NCBI GenBank assembly: GCA_035294785.1
Contig: DATGKF010000081.1
Location: 1-52,569, forward strand
Origin: Poindextera sp035294785
Lineage (GTDB): Bacteria > Pseudomonadota > Alphaproteobacteria > Caulobacterales > Caulobacteraceae
Direction: 5' to 3'
Length of the DNA stretch: 52,569 nucleotides
Below, in pieces: positions 16,465-22,864 of the stretch. A program made the position numbers and the translations under genes. Numbering within the stretch: position 1 is the stretch's first letter; each line of letters opens with the position of its first letter. The notes below the pieces were generated by a model. It had not been told where the DNA came from, made no database searches, and saw only the letters and a program-made list of their open reading frames with translations.

Positions 16465-17648
16465 ACGACCTGACCGTCGAGGAGGCGCGCTCGCGGATGC
16501 TGGCGCTCGCCCCGGCGGTCACGCACGAAACCGTGGCCCTCGGAGATGCGCTCGGCCGCGTGCTCGCCGAGGCGGTCGCAGCCACCCGCGATCAGCCGCC
16601 GTTCAACGCCTCGGCCATGGACGGCTGGGCGGTGGCGGGGGACGGAACGCGCTTCGCCGTCGTTGGCGAAAGCGCCGCCGGGCACGCCTTTGGCGCCGTA
16701 TTGAGGGCCGGCGAGGCGGTGCGCATCTTCACCGGTGCGCCCGTGCCGGCCGGCGCCGAGCGGGTGGTGATCCAGGAAGAGGCGACGCGCGACGGCGAGG
16801 CGCTGGTCACGCCCGACGCCGGCGATCGGCCGCACTACATCCGCCCGGCCGGTGGAGACTTCCGCAAGGGGCAGACGCTGCTCGAGCCCGGCGCGCGTCT
16901 CGATCCATGGCGACTGGGGCTGGCGGCGGCGGCGGGGCGGGACCGGCTGGTGGTCGCCCGCGCGATCCGCGTCGTGCTCATCTCGACCGGCGAGGAGATC
17001 GTCCCGCCCGGCGGCGACCCCGGCCCCGACCAGATTTTCGACTCCGGGGGTCCGGCGCTTTCGTTCCTGATCGGCCGCTGGGCGGGGGCGCCGGTCACGA
17101 TGCTTCGCGCCGGCGACGATGCGACGGCGATCGCACGCGCGGTGGCCGAAGCGGGCGGCGATCTGGTGGTGACGCTGGGCGGCGCCTCGGTCGGCGACCA
17201 CGATCTGGTGAAGCCCGCGCTCGCCACGCTCGGTCTTAAGCTCAGCGTCGAGACCGTGCGCATCCGGCCGGGCAAGCCGACCTGGTTCGGGGTGCTGGGC
17301 GACGGACGACGGGTGCTCGGGCTTCCCGGCAACCCGGCCTCGGCGCTGGTTTGCGCCGAGCTCTTCCTGAAACCGCTGTTGCTCGCCATGCAGGGCGCTG
17401 CGCCCGGCCCGACGATCGCCAGCGCGCGGCTGATCGCACCGATGCCGCCGAATGGCGGGCGCGAGCACTGGGCGCGGGCGAGGCTCTCCTACGCGGACGG
17501 CGCGCTGAACGCCGAGGCGATGCTCGATCAGGACTCGTCGCTGGTGAAGGTGTTCGCCGAGGCCGGCGCGCTGGTCCGCCGACCCGCCGGCGCGCCCGCC
17601 GCCGCGGCCGGCGAGCTGGTCGAGGTGCTGCCGCTGGACCGGCTGTAG
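16461..17648 (+). CDS. moeA: Molybdopterin molybdenumtransferase MoeA
   Basis: A 395-residue enzyme that inserts molybdate into adenylylated molybdopterin. Family blocks include PPFNASAMDGWAV, RIFTGAPVPAGAERVV, ISTGEEIV, VTLGGASVGDHDLVKPAL and the C-terminal domain LPGNPASALV. The ATG overlaps the moaC stop by 4 nt. The last 120 nt are antisense to the 3' end of xdhC, so the two transcripts overlap tail to tail. Confidence 0.95.
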   Translation: MNDLTVEEARSRMLALAPAVTHETVALGDALGRVLAEAVAATRDQPPFNASAMDGWAVAGDGTRFAVVGESAAGHAFGAVLRAGEAVRIFTGAPVPAGAERVVIQEEATRDGEALVTPDAGDRPHYIRPAGGDFRKGQTLLEPGARLDPWRLGLAAAAGRDRLVVARAIRVVLISTGEEIVPPGGDPGPDQIFDSGGPALSFLIGRWAGAPVTMLRAGDDATAIARAVAEAGGDLVVTLGGASVGDHDLVKPALATLGLKLSVETVRIRPGKPTWFGVLGDGRRVLGLPGNPASALVCAELFLKPLLLAMQGAAPGPTIASARLIAPMPPNGGREHWARARLSYADGALNAEAMLDQDSSLVKVFAEAGALVRRPAGAPAAAAGELVEVLPLDRL

Positions 17649-18610
17649 CGGCCGGACCGCTCGGCGATCATCTCGCCGATCACCGCGATCGCCACCTCCC
17701 AGGGCGCCTTGCCGCCGAGGTCGAGGCCGATGGGCGCGCGCAACCGCGCGATCTGGGCGGCGCTCACCCCCGCCGCCTCCAGCCGCGCATAGCGCTCGGG
17801 CAACCGTCGGCGCGCGCCCAGAACGCCCACGTACGGAGCCGGCGACGGCAGCGCGCAGAGCAGCGCATCCAGGTCGGTGTCCCAGTCGTGGGTGGCGACC
17901 GCGATCGAAGTCCAGGGATCGACGCCGACCTTGGCGAAGGCCTCCTTCGGCTCGGCGCGGCTGTAGGCGACGCCTGGCAGCGGCGGCGGCTCGATCGGCC
18001 CTTTCGGGCGGATCAGCGTGGTCTCGAAGCCGGCCTGGGCGCCGAGCGCGGCGATGGCGAGCGCCGTCGGGTCGGCCCCGACCACCGCCAGCCGCGGCGT
18101 CGGCTCATAGACGCGGCTCATCAGGAACGGGTTGTCCGAGGCGAGGCAGAGGCCGTGGGCGCTGGCCGCGGCCGCCTCGACGCTGCGCTCGCGCCCGTCG
18201 GTGATCCAGACCGCCGGCTTGCGCTCAGTGGTGAGCGCGAAAAGCCGCTGGGCCGCCGCATCGCCCGGCGCGATCTTCTCGACCAGCATCTCGATGCGTG
18301 CGCCGCAGAGCAGGCGGATGTCCGGCCACGGCCCGCCTTCGCCGTAGACCAGCCGGCGGGGCTCGCCGTCGGCGAGCGTTTCCGCGGCGTGGATGGCGAC
18401 GTCGCCCTCGACGCAGCCGCCGGAGAGGAAGCCGGCTGCCAGCCCGTCGGCGAACACCATTTGCGTGCCCGGGGGCCGCGGCCCCGCGCCTTCGACGCTG
18501 AACAGGGTGACCAGCGCCGCCGGCTCGCCGGCGTCCAGCGCACGCTTCAGAGCCGGGCGGACGTCTTCGGCCAACCCGAAGGTCGGCCAGACGGGCAGGG
18601 TCAGGTCCAT
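17528..18610 (-). CDS. xdhC: XdhC family molybdoenzyme maturation protein
   Basis: A 360-residue protein of the XdhC/CoxI type, which binds the cofactor and helps its sulfuration and insertion into xanthine dehydrogenase-like enzymes. Seen here are GGCVEGDVAIHA, VYGEGGPW, a Rossmann-type VVGADPTALAIAALGAQAGF, THDWDTDLDAL, YVGVLGARRR and IGLDLGGKAPWEVAIAVIGEM. The likely client is IorB. I chose the ATG at 18610; an upstream TTG adds 12 residues. The family's usual end is about residue 321 (IAERSGR). The last 39 codons lie antisense inside moeA and read as a Ser/Ala-rich tail, which suggests loss of an earlier stop. Confidence 0.86.
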   Translation of the reverse strand: MDLTLPVWPTFGLAEDVRPALKRALDAGEPAALVTLFSVEGAGPRPPGTQMVFADGLAAGFLSGGCVEGDVAIHAAETLADGEPRRLVYGEGGPWPDIRLLCGARIEMLVEKIAPGDAAAQRLFALTTERKPAVWITDGRERSVEAAAASAHGLCLASDNPFLMSRVYEPTPRLAVVGADPTALAIAALGAQAGFETTLIRPKGPIEPPPLPGVAYSRAEPKEAFAKVGVDPWTSIAVATHDWDTDLDALLCALPSPAPYVGVLGARRRLPERYARLEAAGVSAAQIARLRAPIGLDLGGKAPWEVAIAVIGEMIAERSGRYSRSSGSTSTSSPAAAAGAPAGRRTSAPASANTFTSDES

Positions 18611-18667
18611 GCGGGGGGAGGTTGGCCCTTGAGCGGCCCGCGTCAAGGCGCCGGTTCAGAGCTGATT

Positions 18668-18681
18668 AACCGACATCGGTT
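18668..18681. promoter_or_regulatory. Inverted repeat between xdhC and the aldo/keto reductase-like gene
   Basis: AACCGA and TCGGTT are exact reverse complements around a CA centre. The site lies between two divergent genes, 58 nt from the xdhC ATG and 25 nt before the ATG at 18706. It could be an operator for either gene. GATTAA and TTAATC copies flank it at a wider spacing. Regulator unknown. Confidence 0.35.
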
Positions 18682-18705
18682 CCGCATCCTTAATCGTTTT
18701 TGGTC

Positions 18706-19626
18706 ATGTTCGCCCCTCTGCAAGGCGGGAAAATCCGCCGTTTGGGGTTCTTCGTGGCGGTTTCCCTCTCGAAGTTGGGCTTCGGCGCGGCGCAGTTTCG
18801 CCTTGGCGGCGCGGGTGTTGCGCGCGGCCGTTCGCCCGAAGCCGAAATCGGCGAAATGCTCAATCTCGCCGCCCGGTCCGGTCTTGGCGTTTTCGACACC
18901 AGCGCCGGCTCGCAGCACGCGGAAGACGTGATCGGTCAGCATCTGCCGCGGCCCTGCCGGCTGCGCATCGCCATCAAGACCGCGCGCGCCGATCGCGGGC
19001 CCGACTATGTGGAGGCCGAGGCCCGCGCGACGATGAAGCGTCTGGGCGTCACCCGCGCCGACGCGGTGATCGTGCAGACGGCCTGCGACCTCTTCGGCCC
19101 GCATGGCTCCGATGTGTGGGCCAGGCTGCTCGACCTGCGCGATCAGGGCCTGTTCGAATACGTTGGCGTTTCCGTCTTCGCCTCCGACGATCCGCTCGGC
19201 CTCGTCAAACGCTTCAAGCCGGACATCGTACAGGCGCCGGCGAGCCTGCTCGACCAGCGGCTTCTCGTCGACGGCACACTCGCCACGCTGGCGGAGTGGG
19301 GCGTCGAGGTGCAGCTGCGCTCCATCTTCCTGCAGGGGTTGCTGTTCCTGCCGCCCGACCGCGTGCCCGGCCCGATGAAGGCGGCGGCGTCCCGGCTTTC
19401 GCGCGCCAGGCGGATGATCGCGGAGGGCCGTTCAGACCCGCTGCAGGCGGCGCTGGGCTTTGCTCTATCGCGTCCGGAAGCGTCGTCGGTGATCGTCGGC
19501 GTCGCCAGCGCGGCCGAGCTGCAGGCCAACATCGCCGCCGCGCTCAGCCCGCCGCCGGATCTGGATTGGGACGAAATGGCGCTCGAGGACCCGAGCGTCC
19601 TCGACCCCGACTGGGCGGCCGCTTAG
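18706..19626 (+). CDS. Aldo/keto reductase-like protein with altered active site
   Basis: A 306-residue (beta/alpha)8-barrel protein of the aldo/keto reductase superfamily. It has LGFGAAQFRLGG at the first strand, GVFDTSAGSQHAEDVIG, VGVSVFASDDPLGLV and the C-terminal SSVIVGVASAAELQANI that normally binds NADPH phosphate. Of the catalytic tetrad, Asp64 and Lys91 are kept. The Tyr position is Ser69 and the His position reads Gln124, so ordinary carbonyl reduction is doubtful. The start is uncertain. A GTG at 18754, with GGGG 8 nt upstream, begins right before the conserved VSLSKLGFG and may be the true start. Confidence 0.78.
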   Translation: MFAPLQGGKIRRLGFFVAVSLSKLGFGAAQFRLGGAGVARGRSPEAEIGEMLNLAARSGLGVFDTSAGSQHAEDVIGQHLPRPCRLRIAIKTARADRGPDYVEAEARATMKRLGVTRADAVIVQTACDLFGPHGSDVWARLLDLRDQGLFEYVGVSVFASDDPLGLVKRFKPDIVQAPASLLDQRLLVDGTLATLAEWGVEVQLRSIFLQGLLFLPPDRVPGPMKAAASRLSRARRMIAEGRSDPLQAALGFALSRPEASSVIVGVASAAELQANIAAALSPPPDLDWDEMALEDPSVLDPDWAAA

Positions 19627-19639
19627 CGCCGCCGGTGGG

Positions 19640-20047
19640 CTAGTCCTCGCCGCCCTCTGGCGCTTCAGCGTCATCGTCCACGCGTCCGCCCGTGGCCCGT
19701 TCGGCGATGCGGGCTGACTTCCCGCGCCGGTCGCGCAGGTAATAGAGCTTGGCCCGGCGCACCGCCCCGCGGCGCTTCACCTCGATCGACTCGATCATCG
19801 GCGAGAGCACGGGGAAGACCCGCTCGACGCCTTCGCCGAACGAGATCTTGCGCACGGTGAAGCTCTCCTTCAGCCCCGAGCCCGACCGGCCGATGCAGAC
19901 GCCTTCGTAGGCCTGCACCCGCTCACGCTCGCCTTCTTTGATGCGCACGTTCACCCGCACCGTATCGCCGGGCTGGAAAGGGGGAATCTTGCGACCCTTG
20001 GTGAGGCGCGCGGCCTCTTCCTTCTCGAGGTCCTGGATCGTGGTCAT
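19640..20047 (-). CDS. rplS: 50S ribosomal protein L19
   Basis: A 135-residue large-subunit protein at the 30S-50S interface. Family blocks are FQPGDTVRVNVRIKEG, RERVQAYEGVCIGR, ESFTVRKISFGEGVERVFP and RRAKLYYLRDRRGKSARI. There is a short acidic tail. I chose ATG 20047 because AGGAG lies 8 nt upstream; a TTG six bases earlier is in frame but less well placed. It is 21 nt downstream of trmD, the standard order at the end of the rpsP-rimM-trmD-rplS operon. Confidence 0.96.
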   Translation of the reverse strand: MTTIQDLEKEEAARLTKGRKIPPFQPGDTVRVNVRIKEGERERVQAYEGVCIGRSGSGLKESFTVRKISFGEGVERVFPVLSPMIESIEVKRRGAVRRAKLYYLRDRRGKSARIAERATGGRVDDDAEAPEGGED

Positions 20048-20068
20048 CGTCAAATCTCCTACTGGGCT

Positions 20069-20779
20069 TCAGTCGCCCTTTGCCTTTTGTTTGGCGAGAT
20101 GCGCCGCCCAAAGGTCCGGCCGCCGCTCCCGCGTCGTCTGCTCCCGCTCGGCCCGCCGCCACGCCGCCACCTTCTCGTGGTGGCCGGAGAGGAGGACCTC
20201 GGGAATGTCGCGCCCCTCGAACGTGCGCGGCCGCGTGAACTGCGGCTGCTCGAGGAGCCCGTCTTCGAAACTCTCTTCGGCCAGGCTCTCCGGCTGGCCC
20301 AGAACGCCGGGCAGCAGGCGAACGCAGGCCTCGATCACCACGGCGGCGGGCGCCTCGCCGCCGGCGAGAACCGCATCGCCCACGGCGACCTCCTCGAACC
20401 CGCGCGCGTCGATCACGCGCTGGTCCACCCCCTCGAAGCGGCCGCAGAGCACGATAAGCCCTGGACCCTTCGACCACGCCCGCACACGCGCCTGAGTCAG
20501 GGGCCGGCCCCGCGCGCTCATATACAAAAGCGGCCGCCCATCGCGTCCCACGCTGTCCAGCGCAGCCGCGACGACGTCCGCCCGCATCACCTGTCCGGCC
20601 CCGCCGCCGGCGGGGGTGTCGTCCAGGAAGCCGCGCTTATCTTTGGAAAAGCCCCGAATGTCCACCGTTTCCAGCGTCCACAGGCCCTGCTCACGCCAGG
20701 CGGTCCCGATCAGCGACACGCCAAGCGCTCCCGGAAACGCCTCGGGAAACATGGTCAGCACGGTGGCGGCGAAGGGCAT
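20069..20779 (-). CDS. trmD: tRNA (guanine-N1)-methyltransferase TrmD
   Basis: A 236-residue SPOUT methyltransferase that makes m1G37 and guards the reading frame. It opens TVLTMFPEAFPGALGVSLIG. The trefoil-knot SAM site is in LIVLCGRFEGVDQRVID, EVAVGDAVLAGGEAP and VRLLPGVLG, and EVLLSGHHEKVAAWRR follows. The ATG at 20779 gives the normal start; the frame is open farther upstream but has no family sequence there. It is separated from rimM by tesB on the opposite strand, so it probably has its own promoter in 20780-20860. Confidence 0.95.
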   Translation of the reverse strand: MPFAATVLTMFPEAFPGALGVSLIGTAWREQGLWTLETVDIRGFSKDKRGFLDDTPAGGGAGQVMRADVVAAALDSVGRDGRPLLYMSARGRPLTQARVRAWSKGPGLIVLCGRFEGVDQRVIDARGFEEVAVGDAVLAGGEAPAAVVIEACVRLLPGVLGQPESLAEESFEDGLLEQPQFTRPRTFEGRDIPEVLLSGHHEKVAAWRRAEREQTTRERRPDLWAAHLAKQKAKGD

Positions 20780-20822
20780 GCGGCGATCATAGGCCAAAGC
20801 GCGCCGCCCGCGACGGCCAAGC

Positions 20823-20841
20823 CTTTGTGCGCCGCACAAAG
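20823..20841. promoter_or_regulatory. Perfect inverted repeat between divergent trmD and tesB
   Basis: CTTTGTGC and GCACAAAG are exact reverse complements separated by GCC. The site is 19 nt before the tesB ATG and 43 nt before the trmD ATG. It is a good size for a dimeric repressor, or could form an RNA hairpin in the tesB leader. It sits at the junction created where tesB splits the ribosomal operon. Confidence 0.45.
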
Positions 20842-20860
20842 CCGGCTAGTTTCGCCAACC

Positions 20861-21739
20861 ATGGACGAGACGCAAATCGACGCCGAGGTCGAGAATCTGG
20901 TCGAGACGCTCGCGCTCGAGCCGATCGAGGTGAACCTCTTCCGCGGCATGACCTCCGGCCGCGACGGGCCGAGGCTGTTTGGCGGGCACGTGATCGCGCA
21001 GGCGCTGATGGCGGCGTACGAGACGGTCGAAGACCGGATCTGCCACTCGCTGCACTGCTACTTCATCCGGCCGGGCGATCCGGCGATCCCGGTGCTCTAT
21101 GACGTCGACCGCTCGCGGGACGGCTCGAGCTTCACCACCCGGCGGGTGACGGCGATCCAGCACGGCCAGCAGATCTTCAACCTCGCCGCCTCCTTTCAGG
21201 TCCACGAGGAGGGGTTCGAGCATCAGGCGACGATGCCGGACGTGCCGCCGCCCGCGGCGCTTGAGGACAATTTCGCCCAGTACAAGGCGATGCTGGACAA
21301 CCTGCCGGAACAGGCCAGGCGGATGATGGCCGGCCCGCGGCCGATCGAGCAGCGGCAGGTCAACCCGCGCTCGCCCGACCAGACGGCGCCGCCGGTCAGC
21401 AACATCTGGATGCGCGCCCGCGCCGAGATCGGCGGCGACCAGCATCTGCACCAGGCGATCCTGGCCTATGCGTCGGACATGGGCCTGCTCGAGACCTCCA
21501 TGCGTCCGCACGGGGTGATCTGGCAGACCAGCGGGCTGCAGGTGGCCAGCCTCGACCACGCCATCTGGTTCCACCGGCCCTGCGACTTCAACAACTGGCA
21601 CCTCTATGCGCAGGAGAGCCCGAGCGCCTCGGGCGGGCGCGGGTTCGTGCGCGGGCAGGTGTTCAGCGAAGCGGGCGTGCTGGTCGCCTCGATCGCCCAG
21701 GAGGGGCTGATCCGCCAGCGCGCGCCGCGACCGGCTTAA
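20861..21739 (+). CDS. tesB: Acyl-CoA thioesterase II (TesB)
   Basis: A 292-residue double-hotdog thioesterase that releases fatty acids from acyl-CoA. TesB-family blocks include LFRGMTSGRDGPRLFGGHVIAQAL, HSLHCYFIRPGDP, YDVDRSRDGSSFTTRRVTAIQ and IFNLAASFQ in the first hotdog. LAYASDMGLLE, ASLDHAIWFHRP and RGFVRGQVFSEAGVLVASIAQEG are in the second. It lies on the plus strand between rimM and trmD, which are normally adjacent. Its TAA overlaps the rimM TAA (TTAA at 21736-21739). Confidence 0.93.
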   Translation: MDETQIDAEVENLVETLALEPIEVNLFRGMTSGRDGPRLFGGHVIAQALMAAYETVEDRICHSLHCYFIRPGDPAIPVLYDVDRSRDGSSFTTRRVTAIQHGQQIFNLAASFQVHEEGFEHQATMPDVPPPAALEDNFAQYKAMLDNLPEQARRMMAGPRPIEQRQVNPRSPDQTAPPVSNIWMRARAEIGGDQHLHQAILAYASDMGLLETSMRPHGVIWQTSGLQVASLDHAIWFHRPCDFNNWHLYAQESPSASGGRGFVRGQVFSEAGVLVASIAQEGLIRQRAPRPA

Positions 21740-22245
21740 TCTTCGCTCTCCGGCGGCGGATCGATGCCGATCCAGCCCTCCCCGATGCGCACCTCGGGCA
21801 CGGCCTCTTTGGTGAACGGCAGCCAGAAGCTGGCGCCCTGGGGCGGGGCGATCTCCACGAGGTCGCCGGCCCCGAAGTTCTCCACCGCCTTCACCCGACC
21901 GACGACGGCGCCGGCGGCGTCGCGCGCCTCCAGCCCGATCAGGTCGGCGAGGTAGAACTCGTCCTCCTCCGCCGGCGGCAGGGCGTCGCGGGCGACGTGC
22001 AGCGAAAGGCCGCGCAGCGCCTCGGCCTGGTCACGGGTTTCGACGCCCTCGGCGCGCGCGATGAGCGTGCCCTTGGCCACGCGGCCTGACGCGAGGCTCA
22101 GCGCCGGCGCTCCATCCTCGCGCTTGAAGTCGCGGTAGCGCAGCAGCGCCGCCGGGTCGTCGCCAAAGCTGGCGATGCGAATCTCGCCGCGCACGCCGAA
22201 GGCGCCGGCCACGCGGCCGACGAGGATCAGGCGCTCAGCGGGAAT
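21736..22245 (-). CDS. rimM: Ribosome maturation factor RimM (unusual start)
   Basis: A 16S rRNA processing factor with an N-terminal RimM barrel and a C-terminal PRC barrel (EDEFYLADLIGLEARDAAG...GRVKAVENFGAGDLVEI, LPFTKEAVPEVR). The first ATG/GTG/TTG in frame is GTG 22212, but that would cut the conserved first strand. The codons before it read AERLILVGRVAGAFGVRGE, which is family sequence. Upstream there is only the rpsP TAG (22254-22252), ACG, GCC, ATT, CCC and later CTG. I extended to the ATT at 22245, 9 nt after GAGGAG; CTG 22230 or TAG readthrough from rpsP are alternatives. Confidence 0.85.
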   Translation of the reverse strand: MPAERLILVGRVAGAFGVRGEIRIASFGDDPAALLRYRDFKREDGAPALSLASGRVAKGTLIARAEGVETRDQAEALRGLSLHVARDALPPAEEDEFYLADLIGLEARDAAGAVVGRVKAVENFGAGDLVEIAPPQGASFWLPFTKEAVPEVRIGEGWIGIDPPPESED

Positions 22246-22251
22246 GGCCGT

Positions 22252-22836
22252 CTACTCCTCGGCAGCGGGCTCCTCGGCCGCCGGTTCTTCCGCGGCTTCG
22301 GCGGCGAGCTCCTCGACCGCTTCGGCGGCAGGAGTTTCTTCTTCGGCTTCGGCCGCCGGCGCTTCCGCCTCGGCTGCGGCTTCGACCGCGGCGTCCTCGA
22401 CCTCGGCCGGCTCCGGTGCGGCTTCCGCCTCGACGGCGGTCTCTTCGACAGTCTCCGGCTCCGGCTCCGGCTCCGGCGCCGGCTTGGGCGCCGGCTTCGG
22501 CGCGTTGGCGGCCGCCTCGCGCTCGGCGACACGCTCCTTGGCCTTGGCGTGTTGCTGGCCCTTCTTCGGGTTCTCGCCGTGCTCCCACTTCACCAGCCCC
22601 TCGGTGGAGAGGAAGCGGGCGACGCGATCAGTCGGCTGCGCGCCGCGCCCGAGCCAGTCCTTCAGCCGCTCGACCTTGAGCGTCACCCGCTGGGGGTCGT
22701 CCTTCTTGAGCAGCGGGTTGAAGGTCCCGACCTTCTCGATGAAGCGGCCGTCGCGGGGCGAGTGGCTGTCGGCGACCACGATGGAATAGTAGGGCCGCTT
22801 CTTGGCGCCGCCGCGCGCGAGCCTGATCTTGATCAT
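22252..22836 (-). CDS. rpsP: 30S ribosomal protein S16 with long acidic tail
   Basis: A 194-residue S16. The core is residues 1 to about 88: MIKIRLARGGAKKRPYYSIVVAD, RDGRFIEKVGTFNPL, RLKDWLGRGAQPTDRVARFL. A charged stretch follows, then an Ala/Glu/Pro-rich low-complexity tail of about 85 residues (PKPAPKPAPEPEPEPE, AAEAEEETPAAEA and similar). S16 in most bacteria is about 80-90 residues; extended tails occur in some alphaproteobacteria. First gene of the rpsP-rimM group, 28 nt after ffh. Its TAG is in the same frame as rimM. Confidence 0.95.
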   Translation of the reverse strand: MIKIRLARGGAKKRPYYSIVVADSHSPRDGRFIEKVGTFNPLLKKDDPQRVTLKVERLKDWLGRGAQPTDRVARFLSTEGLVKWEHGENPKKGQQHAKAKERVAEREAAANAPKPAPKPAPEPEPEPETVEETAVEAEAAPEPAEVEDAAVEAAAEAEAPAAEAEEETPAAEAVEELAAEAAEEPAAEEPAAEE

Positions 22837-22864
22837 GAGGTGTCCTTGTAAGGCGTTCGAATGG

